Notes under the pieces: model-generated
Seen by the model: the letters and a program-made list of their open reading frames with translations, nothing else
The model's database searches: none
What the model was told of the DNA's origin: nothing
Assembly (NCBI RefSeq): GCF_029017505.1
Contig: NZ_JAQGEI010000030.1
Span: 1-64,000, forward strand
Origin: Sedimenticola hydrogenitrophicus
Lineage (GTDB): Bacteria; Pseudomonadota; Gammaproteobacteria; Chromatiales; Chromatiaceae
Reading direction: 5' to 3'
Length of the DNA: 64,000 nucleotides
Shown here: positions 23,309-33,322 of the stretch, in pieces
Numbering within the stretch: the stretch's first letter is position 1
Layout of the letters: every line of letters begins with the position of its first letter
Program-made: the position numbers and the translations under genes

Positions 23309-25405
23309 TTATTGGATTACGGGTGACTCACCCGACGCGATCTGTTTCAACTTGCTGACCAACACCTGCCAATCGGTTTCGCGATTGAATCCCATGATAT
23401 CGATTCGTGGTATGCCGCCACCTTTCACCAGGTAGTAGCCTCTCTCGGCCGCCTCGATTCCTCCCATGTGGCAGACGCCGCGTTCCAGGCGGCAACTGAT
23501 ACCCAGCCGGTCATAACCAAACTCTTTGAAGATTCTCAAAAAGCTACGGGATATGGCACCGGAGACACCCGAGCCGCCCAGATTGGAGATATTATCCACC
23601 GCCTGCTGACTGATACGGCGTCGACTCTTGTCACCCGCCGGAGTGGCAAAGGCCGCATCAAATGAGACCGGGGCCCACTCTTCCAATCTGAGGTCGGTGA
23701 CCCGGCCTGCCAATTTCCCGGTAATCTTACCAAATGAGAAGGTACGGGTCAGAGTTTCCAGGTCGATATCCTTCAATTCCAGATCCGCGCTCAATGCAGG
23801 CAGTGCTCCGAACAGATCGTCCAGCTGGAGATCCCGGATCACAATTTCGCCATCGAAGATCTTGACCAGCGCCACGCCATCCACGGCAATGACACCCTGC
23901 TCATATGCGAGCCCCGGGATCATCCCGGAAAGCTGGCCCGCCAGCGGCGGCCAGCCGACAGCGCTGCTGATTGCCGCCATACTGATCGGTGTGAGATAAC
24001 CCTGAAAGCGGACCATTGGACCGGCTTCGCCCCGCTCCAGTTCAAACTTTTCCGCCCGCAGCTCGCCATCCAGTACCGGAATGTTGGCCTGATTAACCAG
24101 GGAGACCCTATCTCCGGAAAGATTCAGCGCGACGTCCGTCGCCCCCAGGGTGATGCCGCCAAACAGATGTCCCCCCTGCCAGCTGAGACGGCTCTCCCGG
24201 GCGCGCTTGCTGGACCAGTTGATTTCGCCATCGAGGTCATACAGGGCAAATTGCCCCTGGCCGTCTCCCCGCTGCCGCATTCCCTGCTCGATATAGACAT
24301 CCTGGAGGTCGATGCGGATCCGGCTGTCATCGGCCCGATGGCTGATATCCAGGGCGAATCGCCCCGCCAGTTCCATATCCTCCAGTTGGGGATTGGCCAA
24401 CACCGGCAGGATATTGTCACGAAAAAGCCCGGCGAGATCCGCCGGTTCCGATGTCAGATTCAATGAGATCAGCTGCGGTTCCTGTAGCAGGGAAATTTCT
24501 GCTGCCCCGCTAAAATTCAGGCGTTCCGGCTGGCGGAACCTGAATTGCTCAAGAGAGATCAGTGAACGGTCAGCCCGATAGCGGTAGGCGGTCTCCAGCG
24601 ACAGGGGATGTGCGGATGGCGAGAGATATAACTGCGGTGCCAACAGTTCCCCGGCATTCAGCGCCAGCCGCTGGGTCCCGGCCCACTGTCCCTTGCTCAG
24701 CACCGCCTCACCCTGCCATTGTCCCGCCAGCCCCTGCCCGATATAGCTCCCGCTGGCATCAGCAAAACCAACATCCCTGAAATCGAGCCGGCTACTGCCC
24801 TGCAGGAGCTGCGCACCGACGCCCCGCAAGGTCGCCGACAGCCCCAGCCTGCCACTGAGGGAGAAACGCTCCACCGACTCCGCCAGGGCCGCATGGAGTG
24901 TTCCAAGCCTCTGGATATCCAGCCCATTCCCTTTCAGCGACAGGAGCCACTGCTGCCGTTCGATGTTGATCAAGGCGGCCAGTTTTCCATTGGACAATGG
25001 AATATCATCAAGTTGTATATCAATAACTTGTGAATCTATCTTCCAGTCGATTCTTGATTTTATCCCGGCCATTTTCTGCCCATTCAGGGTCAGGTCGAGC
25101 AGACCTTCCCGGCAACTGATCTGCCTCCCGGCAATCTTGCCGGCCCGGCAGTCGAAACGGAACATGCGTAGCGGACCCGGTAGCGCGGGGTGCCGAATCT
25201 CCTCGGCGGAAAGGATATAGCGATCCTGGGATGGCTGAAGGTCAACCTGCAGTGCCAGCCCGCTGACCTGCCACCCCTCGCCCCCCAGATCGCCCAGGGT
25301 CAGCGTCAGCCGGTCTGCCGCCCGCAGGGGAAGGGAACTGACCAGCAGTGCCCAGAGGATGACTGCCGGAAAGGAAAACTGGAGATTATTCAGCCGGAAA
25401 GACAC
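23309..25405 (-). CDS. ydbH: YdbH-family AsmA-like intermembrane lipid transport protein
   Basis: A 698-residue protein with an N-terminal membrane signal/anchor (residues about 10-30) and a long beta-rich body typical of the AsmA-like bridge proteins YdbH, TamB and YhdP. These move phospholipids between inner and outer membranes. The C-terminal part carries the 'dicarboxylate transport' domain region (LELKDIDLETLTRTFSFGKITGKLAGRV and the GSGVSGAISRSFLRIF tail). The start is GTG at 25405, overlapping cysM by 20 bp; ydbL follows. Its length is shorter than that of E. coli YdbH but the architecture is intact. Confidence 0.82.
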   Translation of the reverse strand: MSFRLNNLQFSFPAVILWALLVSSLPLRAADRLTLTLGDLGGEGWQVSGLALQVDLQPSQDRYILSAEEIRHPALPGPLRMFRFDCRAGKIAGRQISCREGLLDLTLNGQKMAGIKSRIDWKIDSQVIDIQLDDIPLSNGKLAALINIERQQWLLSLKGNGLDIQRLGTLHAALAESVERFSLSGRLGLSATLRGVGAQLLQGSSRLDFRDVGFADASGSYIGQGLAGQWQGEAVLSKGQWAGTQRLALNAGELLAPQLYLSPSAHPLSLETAYRYRADRSLISLEQFRFRQPERLNFSGAAEISLLQEPQLISLNLTSEPADLAGLFRDNILPVLANPQLEDMELAGRFALDISHRADDSRIRIDLQDVYIEQGMRQRGDGQGQFALYDLDGEINWSSKRARESRLSWQGGHLFGGITLGATDVALNLSGDRVSLVNQANIPVLDGELRAEKFELERGEAGPMVRFQGYLTPISMAAISSAVGWPPLAGQLSGMIPGLAYEQGVIAVDGVALVKIFDGEIVIRDLQLDDLFGALPALSADLELKDIDLETLTRTFSFGKITGKLAGRVTDLRLEEWAPVSFDAAFATPAGDKSRRRISQQAVDNISNLGGSGVSGAISRSFLRIFKEFGYDRLGISCRLERGVCHMGGIEAAERGYYLVKGGGIPRIDIMGFNRETDWQVLVSKLKQIASGESPVIQ

Positions 25406-26279
25406 CCGTGGAGAGATAACGGTCGCCGCGGTCGCAGATGATGGTCACGATAGTGGCGTGGGTCACTTCCCGCGACAGCCTGAGTGCCGCGGCCACCGCT
25501 CCGCCGGAAGAGATACCGGCAAAGATACCCTCTTCCGTCGCCAGCCGGCGGGTGACTTCCTCGGCCTCCTCCTGGGTCACATCCAACGTGCGGTCCACCC
25601 ACTGCTTATCGAAGATCTTCGGGATATAGGCCTCCGGCCAGCGCCGGATGCCGGGGATGCTGGAGCCCTCCGTCGGCTGCACACCGATAATCTGGATCGC
25701 CGGGTTCATCCCCTTGAGGTAGTGGGAAACACCCATGATGGTCCCCGTGGTGCCCATGGCGCTGACGAAATGGCTGATCTCGCCGCGGGTGTCATTCCAG
25801 ATCTCCGGGCCGGTGCCCTCCAGGTGGGACAGCGGATTATCGGCATTGGCGAACTGGTCGAGGACCTTGCCCTCACCCCGTTGTTCCATCTGCTGCGCCA
25901 GATCCCGCGCACCTTCCATGCCCTCCTCTTTCGTGACCAGAATGAGTTCCGCGCCATACGCCCGCATGGAGGCGCGCCGTTCGAGGCTGAGGTTGTCGGG
26001 CATGATCAGGATCATCCGGTAGCCCTTGATCGCCGCCGCCATGGCCAGGGCGATACCGGTGTTGCCACTGGTCGCCTCGATCAGCGTGTCCCCCGGGTGG
26101 ATGTCACCGCGATCCTCCGCGTGCTGGATCATGCTCAGCGCCGGGCGATCCTTGACCGACCCGGCGGGGTTGTTCCCTTCGAGTTTGACCAGAAGGGCAT
26201 TCGTGGTGTTTCCGGGCAGCCGCTGCAGGCGCACCAGGGGAGTATGACCGACAAACTGTTCAATGGTTGGGTATTTCAT
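25386..26279 (-). CDS. cysM: Cysteine synthase B (O-acetylserine sulfhydrylase) CysM
   Basis: A 297-residue pyridoxal-phosphate enzyme that makes cysteine from O-acetylserine and sulfide or thiosulfate. Lys43 in NPAGSVKDRPA binds the cofactor, and EATSGNTGIALA and the glycine loop MGTTGTIMG are present. The segment IRRWPEAYIPKIF marks the CysM rather than the CysK type. The start MKYPTIEQFVGHTPLV is standard. It overlaps ydbH by 20 bp. Ability to use thiosulfate is a property of the family, not proved here. Confidence 0.95.
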   Translation of the reverse strand: MKYPTIEQFVGHTPLVRLQRLPGNTTNALLVKLEGNNPAGSVKDRPALSMIQHAEDRGDIHPGDTLIEATSGNTGIALAMAAAIKGYRMILIMPDNLSLERRASMRAYGAELILVTKEEGMEGARDLAQQMEQRGEGKVLDQFANADNPLSHLEGTGPEIWNDTRGEISHFVSAMGTTGTIMGVSHYLKGMNPAIQIIGVQPTEGSSIPGIRRWPEAYIPKIFDKQWVDRTLDVTQEEAEEVTRRLATEEGIFAGISSGGAVAAALRLSREVTHATIVTIICDRGDRYLSTGVFPAE

Positions 26280-26420
26280 AAGACAAGGTTACAGTAGGGT
26301 CCTGTGGAAAGAGATCACGCTATATAGTATAGGACTGAACTATCCCGGCAGCGGCGATTCCGCGGCCGGCCAGCGGCGATTAGTCTATCAATAACACCAA
26401 GAGAACAAAACAGAAGCATT

Positions 26421-28424
26421 ATGAAGTACACACATCCACTTAAAAACAGCCCCAAAAGGTATTGGGCTTTGGGACTGGGAGCGATCGCCTCCCTGTCAGT
26501 TCATGCAATGGATGCCAATAATCCTTTGCCTGAAGAGCTGTTTTTCAGTGATGTGCCGGTGGTGCTCTCCGCCACACGACTGAAACAGGCGTTGCCGGAT
26601 TCACCGGCGTCCGTCACGGTGATCGACCGGACCATGATCGAGGCGTCAGGCGCAATCGAGCTGGTCGATCTATTGCGTCTGGTGCCCGGCTTCCAGGTCG
26701 GTTATTACACCGGCTCCAAGTTTACCGTCTCATCCCACGGCAATACCGATCGCTTTGCCCGGGACATGCAGGTGCTGGTGGATGGCCGTTCGATCTATGA
26801 CCCGGCCTTCGGCGGCGTCACCTGGAGCGACCAGGAGCTGGACATGGATGACATCCAACGCATCGAGGTAATCCGCGGCCCCAACGCCAGTACCCACGGC
26901 TCCAACTCGTTCGCCGGGGTGATCAATATCATAACCCAACACCCCTCGGAACAACCCGCCATCCGGGTCAAGACTGTGGTCGGCGACGGCGGCCGGCGCC
27001 AGGTCTATAACCGGTTTGCCGGCGTCGAGGGCAATCTCGCCTACCGGGTGGCCCTCAAGTATGACGAAAACGACGGTTTCGATACCCGGCATGACAGCTC
27101 GGACACCCGCTGGCTGAGTATGCGTGGCGATTACCAGGTCAACAACCGGGATGCGCTGCTGCTGGAACTGGGCCATAGCGGCGGCACCCGCGAGGACGGT
27201 TTTCCGGCCGATGCCGAGCAGCCGTTCCGCGCCACCGAGGACAACCACGCCTTCCAGCAGCTGCGCTGGACCCGCAGCCTCGCGCCCGGCAACGAGTATT
27301 CGCTGCAGTTCTACCACAACTACCAGGAGATCGATGACAGCTTTTCCGACGCCATCACCTTTGCGCCCCTGGATGTCTCACTGGGTTACGGCTTCAAGTC
27401 CCAGCGTTATGACCTGGAATTCCAGCACACCTTCGATATCAATCCGGCGCAGCGCATGGTCTGGGGCCTGGGCGCCCGGCGCGATCAGGCCAAGGGGGTC
27501 TGGACATTCAAGCAGGGCGACTGGATGACCCGAGACCAGTACCGCGCGTTTGGCAATTTCGAGTGGCATTTGACCGACAGCCTGCTGCTGAATCTGGGCG
27601 GCATGTATGAGAAATTTGAGCAGAAAGATGGGTTCTTCTCACCGATGGCGGCACTCAATCTCAAACTGGATGAGATGAACACCCTGCGCCTGCGTGCCAC
27701 CCGCGCCTACCGCATGCCCACCTTCTGGGAGGATTTTGCCGATCAGTCGGTGGTTTTCACCGGGTCGATGGTTCCGATTCTGCAGACCTACAAGACCACC
27801 ACCAATCTGAAACCGGAATATATCGAATCCTTCGAGCTGGGCTACCTGGGGAGTTTCGAAAAGCTGGGCCTGACACTCGACATGAAGCTGTTTCACGAAG
27901 AGATCAAGGAGATGATTGCGGAAGTGGCCGATCTGAACGCCCCCGGCCAGCCCTTCGCCTATATCAACAGTGGGAGCTTCAATATCAATGGTTTCGAGAT
28001 TGGTCTGCGCTGGGAGCCTTCAGCACGCAGCATGCTGCATATCGCCTACAGCCTGACCAATGCCTACGGCAGTCAGATCAAAAAGAACCCCCCGACGTTG
28101 CCCGAGCATTTCCGGGTCCTCGACCGCCGGGTTCCCCCGCTGACGCTCAGTGTACTCGGCAGTCACCAGTTTGATAACGGCATCAAGCTCAGTTCGGCAT
28201 ATTATTATATGGATGAAATGGACTGGGCCGGTGATGGCGACCTTATCGATATCAATCGGCGCTGGGATATCAAAATCGCCAAGCCGTTCGAGCTGGAACG
28301 CGCCGACGGGGAGATAGCGCTGATCTTTCAGAACATTGGACCGGATAATGATTTCCAGGATTTTCATACCGAAAATGTCTGGGGAGACCGGGTGTTTCTC
28401 CAGGCCAGTTTGAACTGGTATTAA
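26421..28424 (+). CDS. TonB-dependent outer membrane receptor
   Basis: A 667-residue receptor with a signal peptide (residues 1-30), a TonB-box-like region, a plug domain (VVLSATRLKQALPDSPASVTVID ... LLRLVPGFQVG ... IEVIRGPNAS) and a beta-barrel ending in a C-terminal aromatic residue (ASLNWY). It is of the short siderophore/colicin-receptor type. Ligand is unknown; no Fur box was recognised upstream. It is followed in the same direction by a periplasmic binding protein gene (86 bp) and a hybrid kinase gene, suggesting a receptor-to-kinase unit rather than a plain transporter. Confidence 0.9.
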   Translation: MKYTHPLKNSPKRYWALGLGAIASLSVHAMDANNPLPEELFFSDVPVVLSATRLKQALPDSPASVTVIDRTMIEASGAIELVDLLRLVPGFQVGYYTGSKFTVSSHGNTDRFARDMQVLVDGRSIYDPAFGGVTWSDQELDMDDIQRIEVIRGPNASTHGSNSFAGVINIITQHPSEQPAIRVKTVVGDGGRRQVYNRFAGVEGNLAYRVALKYDENDGFDTRHDSSDTRWLSMRGDYQVNNRDALLLELGHSGGTREDGFPADAEQPFRATEDNHAFQQLRWTRSLAPGNEYSLQFYHNYQEIDDSFSDAITFAPLDVSLGYGFKSQRYDLEFQHTFDINPAQRMVWGLGARRDQAKGVWTFKQGDWMTRDQYRAFGNFEWHLTDSLLLNLGGMYEKFEQKDGFFSPMAALNLKLDEMNTLRLRATRAYRMPTFWEDFADQSVVFTGSMVPILQTYKTTTNLKPEYIESFELGYLGSFEKLGLTLDMKLFHEEIKEMIAEVADLNAPGQPFAYINSGSFNINGFEIGLRWEPSARSMLHIAYSLTNAYGSQIKKNPPTLPEHFRVLDRRVPPLTLSVLGSHQFDNGIKLSSAYYYMDEMDWAGDGDLIDINRRWDIKIAKPFELERADGEIALIFQNIGPDNDFQDFHTENVWGDRVFLQASLNWY

Positions 28425-28510
28425 CCACAACGGGTCTTATTAGCGGAACTGTTTCCTACACGGAGGTTGTGTTTTGACTTTTAACCAGAGGCGTCGGCCA
28501 GCGTAATACC

Positions 28511-29509
28511 GTGAGTCGTCAGAACCTCAGCCATAGTCTTGGTAATCTGCTGGCGTCAGTCCGATATGGCAGGGGGATACTGTTTGTGTTGTTGCAGGCA
28601 TTATCCCTCCTGCTGATCCTGCCGAGCGGTTATGCGGCACAGGGTAATATCGTTATTTTCAGCAGCAGTCCCGCGCCGGTTTACGATCAGGTGGCCAGGC
28701 TGCTGAAAGCCAGCCTGAATGAACAGTGCGCCGATATGGGCGCCGAATGCCCACCGCATCAGATCCATATCCTCACCCAGGAGGAGGCGGGAGGACGCGT
28801 TCTCATTCCACCACGCACGCGGCTGATAATCACCCTCGGCCAGCATGCCGGGCAACTGATACACGACATGGAGACCGGCCTGCCGACGCTGCATGCACTG
28901 ATACCAAAGAGTGCGTATGAACAGCTGGGCGGGGCCGCACATCACTCGGCGATCTATCTTGACCAGCCGATCAGCCGGCAACTTCAGCTTGCCAGAATAA
29001 TTCGCCCCGATCCGCACATCGGCCTGCTGATCAGTCCATTAACCACGTCTGTCCGGGAAAGGCTTTCGACCGCCGCCGCCATTCAGGGCATCCCGGTTAC
29101 TTATCGGGAAGTCGACGCCACCGACAGACTCGGTCCACTACTGAAAGAGGTGCTGGAAGAGAGCAACGTCCTGCTGGCGCTCCCCGACCCGGCCATATTC
29201 AATCGATCCACTATCTTCAATATCCTGCTGTCGAGCTATCATAATAAAGTACCGGTGATCGGGTTTTCGTCGGCCTATGTCAAGGCCGGTGCACTCATCG
29301 CCACCTACTCGACACCGGAGGATATCGCGCACCACCTGGCGGAAACCACCCGCGATTTTCTGCAAACCGGCACAGGAGCGTTGCCGGACCCGTCATACCC
29401 GAAATACTTCAGTGTGACCGTCAACCGTAACGTGGCCAGATCACTGGGAATATCACTTCCGGATGAGACTGATATTATTCGTCAAATGTTGGAAGACAAC
29501 AAACCATGA
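28511..29509 (+). CDS. Periplasmic ABC-type substrate-binding-like protein
   Basis: A 332-residue protein with a hydrophobic export signal (about residues 22-42, ending GYAAQG) and two alpha/beta lobes resembling the ABC_sub_bind family: [56 protein letters not shown]. The proposed start is GTG at 28511 without a clear ribosome-binding site, so the exact N-terminus is uncertain. No ABC permease or ATPase is next to it. Its stop overlaps the kinase start by ATGA. A sensory role, presenting a ligand to the kinase, is inferred from this coupling. Confidence 0.75.
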   Translation: MSRQNLSHSLGNLLASVRYGRGILFVLLQALSLLLILPSGYAAQGNIVIFSSSPAPVYDQVARLLKASLNEQCADMGAECPPHQIHILTQEEAGGRVLIPPRTRLIITLGQHAGQLIHDMETGLPTLHALIPKSAYEQLGGAAHHSAIYLDQPISRQLQLARIIRPDPHIGLLISPLTTSVRERLSTAAAIQGIPVTYREVDATDRLGPLLKEVLEESNVLLALPDPAIFNRSTIFNILLSSYHNKVPVIGFSSAYVKAGALIATYSTPEDIAHHLAETTRDFLQTGTGALPDPSYPKYFSVTVNRNVARSLGISLPDETDIIRQMLEDNKP

Positions 29510-32325
29510 TGAAACGACGTCGCTATTCGCGGATCAAGACGCGGGCACTGTTACTGGGCATTGTGCCGGCCGCCATCCTGGCATTGTCACTGACGGCCTA
29601 CCTGATCACCGCACAGCTGGACAATCTGGAAATGGCCTTCAAGGCGCAGGGCAATGCCACGGCACAGGAGGTGGCTGCCGCCAGTTTCTACGGGATATTC
29701 AGTGGCGATATCGAATCGCTGTCGCTGAATCTGAATTCGATACTCAAGAGAAAAGACATTCTCTCCATCATCGTCAATGACGCGCAGGGCAATCTGTTGT
29801 TGAGTATCGGCGAGTCTGTATCGAATGATGCAGGTGTCGCGACCCATGATCCCGGCAAATCATCATTCTTCTTCACCTCGGTCCAAAGCGGTTTCCAACC
29901 AGACATCCTGGGCGACTATCCCGATCAGATACAGTTCATCCAGGGCGATGTCACCCCTTCCACTATCGGTTCGGTGGTGGTGGAACTCGAGAAAACCAGC
30001 CTGCTGGAACAGCAACGTGACTCGATCATCACCAGTGTGATCATCAGTGTCACCGGGCTCATCCTGACGGCCCTGATCGCCCTGCTATTAAGTCAGAAAA
30101 TAACCCGCCCCCTCTCCAAGTTGACCCAGGCGGTCATCCGCATGAAACATGGGGATTTCGCCGTCACGGTACCGGAAATTTCCGCCGGGGAGTTGCGCAG
30201 TCTGGAAGAAGGCTTCAATGCCATGGCCAGGACGCTGAAATACAATCAGGAGATATTGCAACAGCAGGTGGACCGGGCAACCTCGGATCTCACCCAGACC
30301 ATGGAGGCACTGGAAATACAGAATGTGGAACTCGATCTTGCGAGAAAACGCGCGTTGAAGGCGAGTCAGGCAAAGTCCGAGTTCCTGGCCAACATGAGTC
30401 ATGAAATCAGAACGCCGATGAACGGGGTTATCGGTTTCTCCACACTACTGATGAAATCCAGACTATCACCCGAGCAGCGTGAACTTGCCGAAACCATACA
30501 CAAATCCGCCACCGGCCTGCTCGGGATCATCAATACCATTCTCGATTTTTCCAAACTGGAATATGGAAAACTGGAACCGGAATATGCCCTCTTTGATATC
30601 CGTTCCTGCTTTGAGGACCCGGTTGCACTGCTGGCGCCGGCGGCGCATGACAAACAGCTTGAGCTGGCGCTGCTGATCTATTCGGATGTGCCGGCACAAT
30701 TGATCGGTGACGAAACCCGTATCCGCCAGATACTGGTCAATCTGGTAGGCAATGCAATCAAGTTCACCCACCAGGGAGAGATCATCGTACGGGTGATGAT
30801 CGAGGATGAGACCGAGGACTCCTGCCGACTTCAATTCTCCGTCACCGACACCGGCATAGGGATAGACGAACATATCCAGAAGGATCTTTTCACCTCTTTT
30901 CAGCAGGGTACCAAACAGACCAACAGGCGATACGGGGGAACCGGCCTGGGATTGAGTATCAGTAAAAAACTGGCTGAATCGATGAAGGGAGAAATAGCCC
31001 TCGACAGTGTTGAGGGTAAAGGCTCTTGTTTCAGGGTAATGCTCAACCTGCCGAAGAGCCCTGAGATGGCACAACCCCTGGTGGACAACAGCTTCAGATC
31101 CAGACGGTGCACCATCATCGATCACCACGTGATATCGCAATTGGCCATGTCACACACACTGGAAAGCCTGGGCATGGCGGTTTCCGAGGTCGGCTGGGGA
31201 CAACTGAACAAGGCGGCCATTGCCGACCAGGATCTGCTTTTGATCGGGTTTTCAGCCGCCGAAATCGATTCCGGAGTCGCCATGGACCGGATAGCCCGCC
31301 TGCAAAAAACGACCGTTCCCAGCAACCTGCTGATACTACTCAGCAGCTCTGACGCAACGGTTCACGAGAGATTCCAGGCACTGACACTGGCGCCATGTAT
31401 TTCCAAACCGGTGACCCTGGCGGTACTGAAACGCACCCTGGAACAGATATTTGCCAATCCATCCACCCCGTCTGGCACCATCGAATACGGGAGTTCCAGC
31501 ACCCCTTCATTTAAGGGAAAACGGTTCATTATCGCCGATGACAATCCGATCAATCTGCAACTGATATCGGCCATTCTGTCGATGACCGGTGCCGATATCG
31601 TGGAGGCCGAGAATGGCGTCGGGGTGATCAACGCCTATCGGGAACGGCGCCCGGACCTGGTGATTATTGATGTGCACATGCCGGTTATGGATGGCGGAGA
31701 GGCGACCAGCCGGATTCGACAAATGGAGCGTCAGGAATATGCCGGCAGCCATACGCCGATCATTGCCCTCTCGGCCGACATCATACCGGAACACCGTGAT
31801 GCCCTGCTGGCGGCCGGTGCGGACCTCTACCTGACCAAACCGATAGATGACAGCAAACTCTGGCAGGCCATCGACAATCTGGTGAATGCAAACAGTCCGG
31901 CATCAGCGATTCCCGAAGTGTACGCAGCGGAAGAGGCCTTCAAGGCGGATGCCGCCGGAACGCTTCCGGTTCACGATCCGCAGGAGGCCCTGCGCTTTAC
32001 CGGCGGGAGAGAGGAGCTGGCGATGGAGATGTTCAGAAAGTTCATGGACGACCTCCCGCAGCAGATGGCACTACTGGAAAAACATCGGGAGAACCACGAC
32101 TGGCCGGCGCTGGGTGAAGTTGCCCACCGGTTACATGGCGCCTGCGCGGTTTGTGGCGTACCGGCGCTGAAAGCCGCCGTTTCGGAACTCGAGCTGGCGG
32201 CGGGAAAAGCCGATGTGGATAATATCTCCACCCGCATGCAGCGAGTCAGAACAGGCTGCCAACAGCTCTACACTCTTGAGCTATCAGTAGACGAACGCTG
32301 GCAGTTCAGTACCGATGGCGGTTGA
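29506..32325 (+). CDS. BarA-type hybrid sensor histidine kinase
   Basis: A 939-residue hybrid kinase. Domain order: membrane helix (13-35), periplasmic sensor, second helix (about 173-196), HAMP, HisKA with phospho-accepting His299 (NMSHEIRTP), HATPase_c ([28 protein letters not shown]), a degenerate receiver-like region (about 530-645) with no phospho-acceptor Asp, a full receiver with Asp722 ([11 protein letters not shown]), and a C-terminal HPt domain with His874 (AHRLHGAC). The output regulator is not in the window. Translational coupling to the substrate-binding protein suggests that protein supplies the signal. Confidence 0.92.
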   Translation: MMKRRRYSRIKTRALLLGIVPAAILALSLTAYLITAQLDNLEMAFKAQGNATAQEVAAASFYGIFSGDIESLSLNLNSILKRKDILSIIVNDAQGNLLLSIGESVSNDAGVATHDPGKSSFFFTSVQSGFQPDILGDYPDQIQFIQGDVTPSTIGSVVVELEKTSLLEQQRDSIITSVIISVTGLILTALIALLLSQKITRPLSKLTQAVIRMKHGDFAVTVPEISAGELRSLEEGFNAMARTLKYNQEILQQQVDRATSDLTQTMEALEIQNVELDLARKRALKASQAKSEFLANMSHEIRTPMNGVIGFSTLLMKSRLSPEQRELAETIHKSATGLLGIINTILDFSKLEYGKLEPEYALFDIRSCFEDPVALLAPAAHDKQLELALLIYSDVPAQLIGDETRIRQILVNLVGNAIKFTHQGEIIVRVMIEDETEDSCRLQFSVTDTGIGIDEHIQKDLFTSFQQGTKQTNRRYGGTGLGLSISKKLAESMKGEIALDSVEGKGSCFRVMLNLPKSPEMAQPLVDNSFRSRRCTIIDHHVISQLAMSHTLESLGMAVSEVGWGQLNKAAIADQDLLLIGFSAAEIDSGVAMDRIARLQKTTVPSNLLILLSSSDATVHERFQALTLAPCISKPVTLAVLKRTLEQIFANPSTPSGTIEYGSSSTPSFKGKRFIIADDNPINLQLISAILSMTGADIVEAENGVGVINAYRERRPDLVIIDVHMPVMDGGEATSRIRQMERQEYAGSHTPIIALSADIIPEHRDALLAAGADLYLTKPIDDSKLWQAIDNLVNANSPASAIPEVYAAEEAFKADAAGTLPVHDPQEALRFTGGREELAMEMFRKFMDDLPQQMALLEKHRENHDWPALGEVAHRLHGACAVCGVPALKAAVSELELAAGKADVDNISTRMQRVRTGCQQLYTLELSVDERWQFSTDGG

Positions 32326-32370
32326 TCCACGACCCGTGATTTAGGCTTGCCGCCCGGCAAAACAAGCGTA

Positions 32371-32901
32371 TCAATCACGAAAAATGGAGCGCTCCTTACC
32401 GGCGAACTGGGACAGAAGAACCAGCAGCAGCGCCAGCAGATAGAGGGCGTAAACGCCAATCATGGTCTGCGGCATGGTGTATCCGAAAAACTGCCATTGA
32501 ATCTCGTCACAGAAACCGGTTGGCTGGAACAGCCAGGGGATCCATTCATCCAGTTTTGCCCAGTCCGGGTAATTGGCCGCGAAATCACAGGTGTTGGAGG
32601 GCGACGGGAAGAGCTGTATCCCGGTATGTTTCAGTGCCAGCTGCAATCCCCAGGCCGCACTGCCGCCCCAGATGAGTATTGCCAGCATGCGCAACAGCAT
32701 CAGCCCCGGCGCCAGCGCCGCTATCAGGCCGGAAAACAGTATACCCATCACTGCGGTTCGCTCATACACACAGAGCACACAGGGATCCAGCTTTAACTCA
32801 TACTGAAAATAGAGGGCGGCCAGCTCCAGTCCCAGCGCGGTCAACGCCAGCAGTATCCAGGGTGCGCGATTGTTTGACAGTCGGTTAAAGAATTTCAGCA
32901 T
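32371..32901 (-). CDS. dsbB: Disulfide bond formation protein DsbB
   Basis: A 176-residue inner-membrane quinone reductase that reoxidises DsbA. Four transmembrane helices are visible, as are both periplasmic cysteine pairs: Cys41/Cys44 (CVLC) and Cys105/Cys131. Arg48 in YERTA fits the conserved quinone-site arginine. The gene stands alone, convergent with the hybrid kinase gene. Confidence 0.94.
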   Translation of the reverse strand: MLKFFNRLSNNRAPWILLALTALGLELAALYFQYELKLDPCVLCVYERTAVMGILFSGLIAALAPGLMLLRMLAILIWGGSAAWGLQLALKHTGIQLFPSPSNTCDFAANYPDWAKLDEWIPWLFQPTGFCDEIQWQFFGYTMPQTMIGVYALYLLALLLVLLSQFAGKERSIFRD

Positions 32902-33322
32902 GTGCGGACCAGGTGATGCCTCGGAATGAAATCAGGCAGCCCGAGTGGCTGCCTGGATGCGCAAACAGGTTAGAGGATACCCGTGACAATCTGTCACTTC
33001 AAGAGACGGATGCTGGAATCCCGGGGCCGTCCAAGGTGGTCGAACAAATTTTCGTACCCACGACAACTTCCCGATCCCGGATCGGTAAAGGTTTATTGCT
33101 CTCGCCAAGGCGCCAAGCGCGCAAAGATTAGCGGCATAAATCGGTTTTCCTTGGCGTGCCTGGTGTCTTGGCGAGAGTTCATTTACCATCTGTCATCCCC
33201 ATCTGTAAGCCAGAGACGCGCGACCCATGAACAGGTCAAACCTGGCGCACAGTCCCCGACCGAGTCGGGGGATTACCCCGGCATTTATCAAGTACTGTTC
33301 ACGTCATCTGCTCTCGTTGTTG
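32902..33322. other. Intergenic region between dsbB and the saccharopine-dehydrogenase-like gene
   Basis: A 421-bp gap. It contains a repeat bounded by CTCTCGCCAAG (33099-33109) and its reverse complement (33167-33177), and a 7-bp GC hairpin CCCCGAC/GTCGGGG at 33254-33270. No protein-coding frame looks genuine. Confidence 0.7.
33099..33177. repeat. Repeat element with CTCTCGCCAAG inverted ends
   Basis: Exact 11-bp inverted ends at 33099-33109 and 33167-33177 enclose a 79-bp element containing GGCGCCAAG and CTTGGCGTGCC sub-repeats. This kind of 'CGCCAAGGCGCCAAG' element is common in non-coding DNA of many bacterial genomes. No coding potential. Confidence 0.75.

Noticed and set aside
26280-26420. 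Fur box upstream of the TonB-dependent receptor
   Set aside because: The AT-rich stretch CTATATAGTATAGGACTGAA does not match the GATAAT-type Fur consensus well enough.
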